A stretch of DNA of 64,000 nt from positions 60,279,766 to 60,343,765 of the forward strand of contig NC_072801.1 of the NCBI RefSeq assembly GCF_028583425.1, written 5' to 3'. The DNA is from Eublepharis macularius (Eukaryota; Chordata; Lepidosauria; Squamata; Eublepharidae). Each line of letters starts with the position of its first letter. Position 1 is the stretch's first letter. A model generated the notes under the pieces. It was not told the origin of the DNA and made no database searches. It saw only the letters and a program-made list of their open reading frames with translations. This document shows positions 34,028 through 46,000 of the stretch, one piece after another. A program made the position numbers and the translations under genes.

Positions 34028-37000
34028 CTACAGGGGAAGAGAAAAAAGGATTTTCAGCCTTGGCTTAACTTTCTCCTGTGCAGTTACAGTGAAAACAAAA
34101 GGCTAGATAAGCAAAGATTTCGAATGGTAGTTTCAGAGAGGAGACGAATGGCACCTGGGACTGTCAACCTGAAGCAGAGTGCTTGGGCCTTTATCTCTTC
34201 CTGCAATCAAAGTAAACTTCTGCTTGGTTGGGCTTGCTCTTTAAGAGATAGGCAACTCAACATTGGGGGATGCTGCATGTGTCATGTGTTAATTTCCTGA
34301 TTCGCAAGATATTGCTTTTTGTCCAAAGTAGAAAAGCCTCCCTGACCACTCTTCTTTTTCCTGTGTCCCGTAATGAGAGTTTTCTCTCTCTTGACTCATG
34401 GTCTTCCAAGGAGGATGCACCATTCCAGAACTACCACGGAGGCCTAATCCACATACCCACCTGCAAGTGTGGTGCTGAATTTGTTGGTCTGCCAAACAGG
34501 GAAAGTTAACTTTAGGATTATTTCTTCTGTCTTCTATAAGAAATGCTGTGATTAGAATCTACCTTAATAAACTGTAAGTTCTATCTTTTCTAGAGTTCAG
34601 TTGCCTGCGGATTGATTTCTGTACGTTGGGTTCATATTAGAGGTGTCGGATGGCACACTAAAAATATTGAATGGAGGGTGGGATTCACTGTCTTTGAGTT
34701 CACTGCAAGTGGTCCTGACCCCAGCTCGATGTCACTGAAGGAAGTGACATCATCATACTGCCCCATAGATGGGCAGATTTTGTAGGGGCTCTGCTTTGGG
34801 TTGCAAATGCCAACTCTAGGTTGGGAAATTCCTGGAGATTTGGAGGTAGATACTAGGAAAGGCAGGGTTTGGGGAGGGGAGAGTCCTCACTCAGCAAAGC
34901 AATGTAGGCTTCAGGTTTTTGCATCTCAGAGCGGAACTACAAGTGACAAAAGGCATAGGTTGGACACTTGTCAGCTTCCCTCAAGTTTTGATGGGAAATG
35001 TAGGCAGCTTGGCAGAATGTTAGACAAGTGACAGTTGAAAAGTCCATTGGACAGCAGTCGGAGAGCCAAGCTGCAAGACTAGGATGCCTACGTTTCCCAT
35101 CAAAACTTGAGGGAAGCTGACAAGTGTCCAACCTGTGCCTTTGTCACTTGTAGTTCCGTTCTTAGTCTCTTCCCCCCTCCTTTGTGAATGGCATCTTGCC
35201 CAGTGACTGGGACGGAATGGGAAAGCAAGCGGAAGCCCTCACAGCAAGGCAGTGAGGAAAAGGGGGAGGCAGGATTGGGCCAGGGGCACCCAGTTACTCC
35301 CGGCCTCTCCTCCATTTAGGGTTGCAAATGCCAACTCCGATTGGGAACTTCCTGGAGATTTAGAGGCAGATCCTGGGAAGGGCAGGGTTTGGGGAGGGGG
35401 AGAATCCCTCACAAAGTGAGGTGTAAATTAGGCAAGCACACCTACCTTTTACACCTCAGCTCCCCCACCCACCCCGCACCTTGCAGGTGACTTTGAGACA
35501 GCCAGCTGCAGAGAACTTGCCTCTGAGCCTCTCGCCCAGTGGCCAGAAGGAAAAGCAAGCAAAAAAGTGCCGTTACAGTTGTCAGCAAGGGAAGGAGGGA
35601 GGGAGACCGAGCAGAGTCAGGCCAGGGATGTCCGATTCCCCCCTTCTTCAGCACAGCAACAGCAACAACAACACAACTGCAAAACTGACCTGCTGCTGCT
35701 ACCACTCGCAGCTCTCTTTCTCTCTGTGAGGCTGAGAGCCAAACTACAAGTGACGTCTTACACAGGTTGGACACTAGTCGGCTTCCCTCAAGTTTTGAGG
35801 GAAATGTAGGCATCCTGGTTTTACAGCTTGGCTCTCCATTACAGCTGCAAGACCAGGATGCCTACATTTCCCATCAAAACTTGAGGGAAGCTGACAAGTG
35901 TCCAACCTGTGTCAGGCGTCACTTGTAGCTTGGCTCTGAGAGCCATGGGGTATGCTTCCGACCATTTGCACTCATGTGTTTGAGGCAAACAACAGAGCAG
36001 CAGATTGGCTGCTGAGCACAAGGAGGAGCCTGAGGGCCCAATTAGCTGACTGTGCTGGAAGGGTGAGATGGGAAGAGGGAGGGAGGCCTGTTCTTCTCAT
36101 CGAACACAAAAATATTAGACATTTATATGTCTGGAATTTTGAGTCCTTTTCCCTTGGATAGTCAAAAGAAAAAAAAAACGGACTGTCCAGGGGGGGAAAC
36201 CAGACACCTGGCAACCCTAGTTGCTTCCCCTGATGAGGTAACTCTGCTGAACTAAATCAATACCTTATATACTAATAGCGAAGTGGCTCTGATTTGTAGA
36301 TACTTAAATCTGGAGATGGGAGCCATGAACAGAAAATCAGATCTTCCTACACACCTCAGAAATGCCCCAGAAAATTCTGAAATCTAAAAAAAATGCTTTA
36401 GCAGTAACCAAAACATCCCCAAATGATTAAAGGAGCTCCAGCAGCTTTAACCAGATGCCCTCAGTGACTGTTGCTAGGCAACCAAGTAACAGGTCACTAT
36501 TCCAAGTTTGGTTTCTGCCAAGAAAAGGAAGGGGCAGGGCCCTTTTCAGGATTATTTTGGCCTTGGGGGGTGGGCTTACTGGGGCCAGAAACAACCACCA
36601 CATGATTTGATACCACATGACTTGCATGACTCACCCAGGCTCACAACAGCAGCCCCACCCCCACCCCCACCCCAAGCCAGTGTAGTATAGTGGTTAGAGT
36701 TTCAGAGGAAGATGTGGAAGGCCTAGGTTAGAATCACCACTCTGTTGTGGAAGTTCAGTGGGTGACTTTGATCCAGCCACACACTCCCAGCCTAACCTAT
36801 CTTATAGGGTTGTTGTGAGGATAATAGATGAGAATGATGTAAGCTGCTTTGGATCCCCATTATGGAGAAAGGCAGAATATAAATGAAGTAAATTAATAAA
36901 TATAGATGAAAACAAGGGGGCAAATAAAAGGAAACTTGTTTAGTGTGTTTGAAGGAGAGGAGGATGTGGGGAAAGGTGAGCGTATGGAGGGTGCCAGGAA

Positions 37001-40000
37001 GAGGGAAGGAGGAAATAGTGTGAGGAAGGGGATACAGGGAAAAGTGAAGTATTCCCACACACGTTCCCCACCATGCAACTGGGTCTGGCTCAACTGGCAC
37101 CATGCAATTGGGCTGTGGGGAGAGGCTGCCTAGGGTGGAAGGGGAAAACAGGGACAGACAAAAGTAGGTGGGAAGGAGAAAAGGAGGCAGGAAAGGGGGA
37201 CAGGCCATGAGGGGCAGTTAAGGGAAAGAGGACATGGTGCGGGAGAGGAACATGAGTTGCCCCCCTGCAAGTCCTTGTGGGTCCCTCACTTTTAAATAAC
37301 AAATCCCAATAGCTTTTACATTGCTTTAGCATTTTAAGGCTGCTGGACAGCAATGGATTTTATTGCTGGGGAGGTTAATTTTCCCGGGATACTCTATACA
37401 TTTTAAGTATATTGCTTTGTTTGTTTTTGTGTTGTGAGCTACCTCGAGCAATTTTTCTGAAGAGAACTGATAGAAATAGTCCAAGCCAAAACACACTTGC
37501 TCATTCACATCATACATGTTGCTGTGCTGCAGTGGTCATCCCTAAGCGGGTGCAGAACCAGCACAGTTCTCTTTGGCATTTCTGATGTTCATTTGAATCT
37601 GGGCCCCAGCTGCATCTCAGGCACCCCTGGGGTGCAATCTGTGGCCATAGTTGGGGCCATTCACCAGCAGCTGACCGTGACACTCACATGGCCCAGGCAC
37701 TTCTGGAGCACAGCTGGCACCAGCCTCAGGCAGTGGCCCTCAGAGCATTGCAGGCGGAGAAGATGCTGCTGCCAGAAGGAGAGGAGGCTGATGCAGAATA
37801 CTCTCATTCTACAAAATGTGCAAAACTGTAATGTTCAAGAGGTCATTTTTAAAAAATAGATTAGAAGTATAGCTGAATTGATCCATTGGAGATTGATGGC
37901 AAGACGATTATTATAATGAAGGAACTGCCCAGATCAGTGTTACTGGACCGGAAAAAATATAAAGTGCTAATTCAGATTTTGAAGGACATGAAAATCAGGT
38001 ACAGATGGGAGTTACCGGAAGGAGTGTCCTTTGAGTTTGGAGGGGCCAAAAAACGCATCAGATCTGAGCGAGAGATGGAGCGATTTATTAAGGACAATGA
38101 AAAAGACTTACCAACAAGATCATGAGTATGGAGTGTAAAGTATTATCTTGGAATGTAAATGGACTAAACTCACCGAATAAGAGGAAAAATACTTTTCACT
38201 GGCTACTAAAACAAAAATGTGACATTGTTTGTTTGCAAGAGACCCATATCAGAAAGCAGGATGTAAAATATTTAAAATCTGGAAAATTGGGCAAAGAATA
38301 TGTAGCGGCCTCCAACAAGAAAAAAAGAGGAGTGGTGTTGTACATAAAAGAGGAGCTACAGCCAAAATTTGTTATGAGAGATGTGGAAGCTAGATTTGTA
38401 GCAGTGGAATGTATTTGGAATTTAAAGAGAGTGTTGGTAGTCGGACTTTATGCACCTAACGGTGCAAAAGAAAGCTTCTTTGAGGATTTAAGGAAGCATT
38501 TAGACGATCTTGCATACGACCAGATAATTCTTGCTGGAGACTTCAATGGAGTGACAGACTTGGAACTAGACAAAAAGACTACAACGGCACAAAAGAAAAG
38601 AGGACTATTACCAAAGCTTTTTTTTGAGTTGATTCAACAAGAGACTCTTGAAGATGTATGGAGGAGAGAATATCCTAAAAGCAGACAGTTTACTTTTTAT
38701 TCTGCAAGGCATTCTACATTATCAAGAATTGATATGATCTGGGCCTCAAAAGACTTAGCATTATGGACTAAGGAGGTAGAAATAATGCCTATGGTAGGCT
38801 CAGATCACAACCCAATTATGTGGAAATTTGGAAAAAAGAGAAAAAGGAAAGCATGGAGAATAAATGAGGACTTGTTACAGGAAAGAGAGAATATGGAAAT
38901 ACTGAGAAGAGAGACAAAGTTTTTTATACAATACAACGTGAATAAAGAAGTACCAACCAATAAAGTTTGGGATGCTTACAAGGCGGTTGTAGGGGGCATA
39001 CTAATGGACTTAAATGGTAGAGCAAGAAAGAAGAAAGAGGAGAAAAGACAAGAGATTGAGGAGAAAATAAAAGCCAAAGAAACACAGCTAAAAAAGAGAC
39101 CAGGGAAAAAGAAGGTATACCAGGAAATTAAAATACTTCAAGAACAGCTAACAGCAATGAGCAATAAAGAATTGGAGTGGAATCTCAAAAGACTGAATCA
39201 AAAAGCGTTTGAGGGTGCTAATAAACCTGGGAAGTACCTGGCATGGCAATTGAAGAAGAAAAGGGAAAAGAAGATAATAAATAAAATTTGCGAAGATAAC
39301 AAAACGTATTTGGAGCAGGCTACCATTAGTAGAGCCTTTTATAAATTTTACGCTAAGCTGTATAATAAAAAAGAAGTAAACAAAGAATCAATAGCGTCAT
39401 ATTTGGAGAAAACCAAACTTCCAGAAATCTCGGAAGCTTGGAGAAATAAGTTGAATAGTGAAGTAACTGACGAGGAAATAAGTAAGGCAATACAATCTGC
39501 AAATCTAGGAAAGGCGCCAGGGCCAGATGGACTTACGGCTAAATTCTATAAGACAATGGCTAATGAACTGGCACCATTCCTAAAAGAGGTGATGAATGGG
39601 GTTTTAAGGGATCAAAGGATTCCAGAAACTTGGAGTGAAGCGAATATATCATTGATCCCAAAAGAGGGCCAAGACCTGACTAATGTGAAAAATTATAGAC
39701 CTATATCGCTACTCAACAATGACTACAAAATTTTTGCGAAGATATTGGCGGAGAGATTGAAGGGGTGGCTCTCGGAAGTCATAGAGGAGGAACAAGCAGG
39801 CTTTTTGCCAGACAGACAAATAAGAGACAACTTAAGGACAGTGATCAATGCTATTGAATATTATGACAAGCGTTGTGACAAAGAGGTTGGTTTCTTCTTT
39901 GTTGACGCTGAAAAAGCGTTTGACAATTTAAACTGGGACTTTATGTTTGCCACTATGGAAAAGCTACAATTGGGAGAAAGATTCATCAGAGCAATTAAGG

Positions 40001-43000
40001 AAATTTATAGAGACCAGACTGCAGCAATTGTGGTGAATGATGAATTGACCAAGAAATTGACGATAAGTAAAGGAACAAGACAAGGTTGCCCGTTATCTCC
40101 ATTGTTGTTCATTTTAGTATTGGAGATTCTGATGATACAAATACGTCAAGATGATGAAATTCGTGGAATAAAAATAAAGGACTATTCATACAAGGTCAGA
40201 GCATTTGCGGATGACATAATGTTAATTGTAGAGGACCCATTGGAGAACATGCCAAGAGTGATAGATAAGATCAAGGAGTTTGGAGACTTGGCAGGTTTCT
40301 TCATTAACAAAAAGAAGTCAAAGATATTATGCAAAAATATGACTAAGCAGAAACAACAATTGTTAATGGAAACAACGGATTGTGAAGTAACAAGTAAAGT
40401 GAAATATTTGGGAGTCGAATTAACTGCAAAGAACATAGATCTATTCAAAAACAATTATGAAAAACTATGGACTCAGATAGAGAGAGACTTGATTAAATGG
40501 AATAGATTGAATTTGTCGTGGTTGGGTAGGATTGCAGCAGTTAAGATGAATGTGTTACCAAGAGTAATGTTTTTGCTACAGACAATACCAATCATCAGAG
40601 ACTCCAAACAATTTGAAAAATGGCAGAGGAAAATATCAGATTTTGTTTGGGCAGGCAAGAAGCCTCGAGTGAAAGTGAAAGTTTTACAAGATGCAAAGGA
40701 AAGAGGCGGAATGCAACTGCCCAATCTGAGACTTTATCATGATGCAATCTGCCTAGTTTGGTTGAAAGAATGGATGACATTAAAGAACAAGAAACTATTA
40801 GCCCTAGAGGGATATAAAAAAATATTTGGATGGCACGCATATTTATGGCATGACAAAGTAAAGGTCAACTCGATGTTCCTGCATCACTTTGTTCGGAGAA
40901 GTCTATACATAATCTGGAAGAAGTACAGAATTTATCTACAAGAAGGAACCCCTTTGTGGGTGGTTCCATATGAGGTGATAGACCCGAGAGCTGTTGATAA
41001 TGAACAACAATGTTTAACGTATAAAGAAATAACTAAAACTGAAGCATCCAAACTTAGAATAAAGACACAAGAGGAACTATCACCTAACTACGATTGGTTC
41101 CAGTATAGACAGATCAGAGACTTATATAATTCGGACTCTGTAAAGGGAGGTATACGAATAGAGAATTCGGAACTAGAGCAGACCCTTCTTAAAGAAGATA
41201 AGAAAAGAATATCCAAGGTATACCAAGTACTGTTGAAGTGGTATACCGAGGATGAGATAGTTAAAACACAAATGGTGAAATGGGCTATAAACTTTAATAA
41301 AGAAATAACAATGGAGGCATGGGAATACTTGTGGAAAACTACAATGAAGACAACGACATGTATTAATATCAAAGAGAACATTCATAAAATGATCTATCGT
41401 TGGTACATGACACCAAAGAAGATTGCGCTAGGGAATTTGAATACTTCTAATAAATGCTGGAAATGTAAGAAGCATGAGGGCTCCCTCTATCATATGTGGT
41501 GGTCGTGTGAGGTAGCCAGGCAGTACTGGGGGGAAATAATAAGAGAAATGAGTGAAATTTTACAATTTCAAATTAATAAGAACCCAGAACTCCTGCTACT
41601 GAACTTGGGAATGGAGGGAATTCCAGCCCAACACAGGACGTTGATATTTTATATGACAGCAGCAGCTAGACTTTTGTATGCGCAAAAATGGAAAGTACAA
41701 GAAGTGCCAACTATGGAAGATTGGACTTACAAATTGCTGTATATGGCTGAAATGGACAAGATGACAAGAAAATTGAGAGATCTGGACTCAGGGCAGTTCA
41801 ACACAGACTGGGAGAAGCTGAAACAATACCTGGAGAATAAATGGGAGGTGGGAGGAAAACTGTGGCAGTTTGAGAACTACTGAAGTATTGAAGTAGAGGG
41901 GGGAGACTTTACCGGGGGGAGAAGAGATAAATGTGAATTAATAAGCAGTCAGATTAATAGATTGACATATATATAGATATATGTAGGTTAACAAACAGAA
42001 CATAGAGAAAATAATTAATTATAAGGACTAAATATAAGGAGCGATTAACTAACAATATTTTCTTTTTTTTCTGACAAGTTTTGTACCAAACTGAATGTCT
42101 GAAGATATAGATGGGTCAAATTGATTGACTACGTGAGGAGAGATATATAGAACTATTATAAAAAGATAGAATGAGTAATATATATAGAGAATAAGTCAAA
42201 TTGTTTGATATAAACGAATGTATGATCTATATGGTTTATGATATATAGAAATACCTGAAATTGAAAAATTGGGATAAATTGTTTATCTAAGATAGAAACA
42301 AAGGCTTACAGTTTGGGCATATAATGTTAAAAATAGTTAAGGATGTACTGCTTAGAATAATGGAGAATATATATTTGTTTTAGATAGAGGAAGCTAATAA
42401 AAGTAAGGGAAAGGGGACAAAGGGTTGGAAAGCTGTTGGAAGTCAACAAAAAGGGGGGGGGAAAGGGAGGGGGTTAGAGATGAAAAAATTGGGGAAAATT
42501 GAATGTAAATGTGGAAATAATGGATTCTAACCCAATAAAAAATTTTCAAAGAAAAGAAGTATAGCTGAATTAACAACCCAGGGGGGCACCTTTATAATGG
42601 AATAGGATTGTCGGCAATTGGAATAGTTTTTGTAGGTATCCCCTGCTTTTTCTGCATTGTCTTTTCTTGTAATCCGCTTTCTGTATTGTTTATAGAATAC
42701 CTGCTTTATATAGTTTGTTCTCATTGTTCTCTAATTCTATCATCCCAGTCCTATTGCATTGTTCATTGATTCTTGCACTATTTGATTGCAGTGTTTATAT
42801 CCTGTAATCTGCCTTGAGTCTCAGCAAGAAAGATGGACTATAAATCAAGTAAGTAAACAAATCAACAAATAATTCCCAATACTAAGCATATATGGTATTT
42901 ACCATAGTGCTACGGTTAATTGCAAATAGTAGCTCAATTTAATACCAGAGGTCGACACAGCGTGTTTCCTTTGTCTCTCAGTTAATCTCCAGAACATTGG

Positions 43001-46000
43001 ACAAGGAGATTGAAACAGTCACGTGCAGTTTTATAGGGTTGGGATCTGAGACAAGAGTGCTGGCATTAAGTTCACTGTCATGTTAAGAGGGTTTGTTGTG
43101 CTAGGAGCTTCTGGTTTCTTACCAAGTTCACTGGTTGACTTCTTTCACTCTCAGTGCAGCCTGTAAATCAGACAGATTCCATGAGGTTCTTTCCCCAGTC
43201 TGTTGCAAATGAGAATTGAAGATACAGCTCTCTTTCTCAAAATATTTTCTACCTCCTTGCCCTGGTGCAGAAGCTTCTTGTTCAGTATCTGTAAGGCTGC
43301 TTGAGAAATGCTCTGCATCAAGATAACCCAAATTCTACACAAGATTTCTGCAATCTGCATAAATAAACCTACTTTGTACCTATATGCTTCTTTTTGCATA
43401 ATTCTGTCCCCGCCCTCCTTAAACATGGCACAGAGTTAAGTCGGGCAGTGAAGTCTCCAAGACCATGAAGAGTTTTGTATGTGATAGCCAATACCTTGAA
43501 CTGAGGCCAGTAACTGATAGGTAGCCAACAGAGCGATGGCAGAATGAAAGTAATATTTATGCTCCTCCTAGCTCCTGATAATAACTGAGCTGCAGCATTC
43601 TGCACCATCTAGATTCTTGGATTTAACTTAGAGGGAAACCTATGTACAGTGCATTACAGTAGTTAATTCTGAGTGTTAATGTGGCACGGATCCAGGAGGT
43701 CAAAGCAGCCATGTCGAGGTAGGGGGCCATCTTCCAGGCTAGGCAGAGTTTGTAAAAAGCATTTTTTGCAGCTCCCTTAACTCACTTTTCTAACAGAAGC
43801 ATTATAGATGTACAGGGCTTTTTTTCAACTGGAACGCAGTGGAACGGAGTTCCAGCACCTCTTGAAAATGGTCACATGGCCGGTGGCCCCGCCCCCTGAT
43901 CTGCAGACAGAGGGGAGTTGAGATTGCCCTCCCCGCAGCGGCGTGCAGCGGCACGAGGGCAATCTCAACTCCCCTCTGTCTGGAGATCAGGGGGTAGGGC
44001 CACCAGCCATGTGACCATTTTCACCAAGGGTGATTTAAACTTTAAAAAACTCCCCCCTTGTTCTAGCTGACCCAAAATGACATCATTGCATGGTCCTGAG
44101 TTCCACCACTGAGTTCCACCACCTCTTTTCCCAGAAAAAAAGCTCTGTAGATGTATACTCATGTTTTTATGCATACGTAATTTAAATATGCCTATCTTGG
44201 ACCCAAAATGATATCAGAACAAACGTTCAGAATGAAACATTTCTCCTTCTAGCTGTGTGGGTTTAGCGAATCCATCTATTGTAACTGAGGCCTTTTATAT
44301 TAAGCCCTCCTTTCTGGTGGCCTCAAAAGTGCTATATTTGATAAACTCACTTACCCTTTCTCCTTTTTCTGTACAATACAAAGGCAAAAAACAGCAGAAA
44401 GAGAAACAGGAGAAGGCCTGCTGCACAGCCTGCCCAGACGATTGTCATAGATCCTGTTGTAAAGCCAAGGACATCTTCTATTACAATGCTACTAAGGTTC
44501 ATCTAACCATCTAAAAAGGAGATCCAAAAGCTACCAGAAACTTTTTATCTTTCTATGCATATATACATCTGCCCTCAGTTTAATCATCCAAAGCATCTTT
44601 ACATCCTCTTTCCCTCACCCTACCCCACACACTCATGAAAGATTTCCCCAGGGGGAGGAAGAAAGGCTGGTCAGATGGGTCTTTCCTATCTAAATAGCAG
44701 GAAGTGACAGCAATATCCAGGTGGGAAAGATCCATGTAATTGGGCCCACTCTTGTAATTGCTTCATTCACAAATATTGCTCTGAAGTGTGGGATGACACC
44801 ACAGTGAAACTGATAAATAAATCGTATGTTGGCCCCAGAAACCCAATTAAAGGATTCCATTGTTGGGCCATTAGCAGAGTTTATTGTTTGCAGTAAAAGC
44901 ATGATTATAGTTGGTGTGAGCTGGTTTGTGCTGGCTGATGTGTGCAGCAGAAAAAATAATAAAGCATAAACTTATTTATATTTAGAAAAGAAATAAGAGT
45001 TCTTTATCGTAGGGACTGCATACTCTGATAGGAAAGGAGGAAAGATCCTATTTACCTGTCTAATCTAAGGATGGGCATGCATGCTAGGACAAGTCCTGCA
45101 TCCATGGTTGCAAGATGGAGGGAGGAAAAGGAGAGAGATGGTGTCTGGAACAAAGCCAGGAAGACAAGAGTGAGAAGGAAGAATCAAGAGGAGGAAGTCC
45201 TGAGAATAGCAATCTACATATCAAAAGGATAGTCATAACAGTAAATAGTAAACAGAATGCCCTGACCTCTCCGTCTTTCTAACTCTTTGGTTTGTCCTCC
45301 TCTGAAACCTGAGAAAAGGGACAGCACTGAGTTCTCCTCTTCCAACAGAAGCTGCTGCCATACTTCTATATGTATATATGAAAGGGCTCCTTGATGCTCC
45401 TTTCACCCTCTTCCATATATTCTGCAAACCGCCTCTCACCTCATTCTGTATCCCATCTGTCCTCCTCAAGGCATTCACTTTTCCACATCTTATTCTTTAA
45501 CTGTCGTTCCTCAGACATGTTTCTCTCCATTCTTCTCTAGTTCTTTGTGCCATAAAAATTAATGCAGCACAACACAGTGACTGAAATAACCACCCTATTC
45601 TGCAGCCCTACCCTTTACACATCATTTGTTTCCAGGGCTCTATATATTCCCCCCAAGTCTATGATTTCATGCACATGCACAGAAACTTAGAGCCAAGCTA
45701 CACGTGACGCCTGACACAGGTTGGACACTTGTCAGCTTCCCTCAAGTTTTGATGGGAAATGTAGGCGTCCTGGTTTTACAGCTTGGCTGTCCATTACAGC
45801 TGCAAGACCAGGATGCCTACATTTCCCATCAAAACTTGAGGGAGGCTGACAAGTGTCCAACCTGTGTAAGGCGTCACTTGTAGCTTGGCTCTAATATTAG
45901 ATACAGAATTCAACATCTTGACAACATTTTTTTAAAGCAAGTTTCTACCCCTTAATGCCAGGGAGACAGACTTGAAAGCATATAGGTAAACTCTCTGGTG

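Larger units (their letters stand above)
37880..42554 (+). mobile_element. L1 (LINE-1) retrotransposon, 5'-truncated, ORF2 intact
   Basis: A 4.68-kb element with an exact 17-bp duplication on both sides. It begins inside the C-terminal part of ORF1, has a whole ORF2, then a 3' UTR of about 670 bp with a G-rich polypurine run near 42450-42470, and a short A-rich end (CCAATAAAAAATTTTC). There is no disrupted codon in ORF2 and no mismatch in the duplication, so the insertion is recent. It lies in sense against receptor B (opposite strand), in that gene's linker-to-tail intron. Lacking a promoter and most of ORF1, it is unlikely to move by itself, though ORF2 protein could still be made if transcribed. 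Confidence 0.95.

Noticed and set aside
37497-37859. 120-codon + strand frame just before the L1
   Set aside because: It lies outside the target duplication, so it is not L1 sequence, and it resembles no known protein.
40182-41385. Antisense open frames across L1 ORF2
   Set aside because: Shadows of the A-rich ORF2 coding strand.
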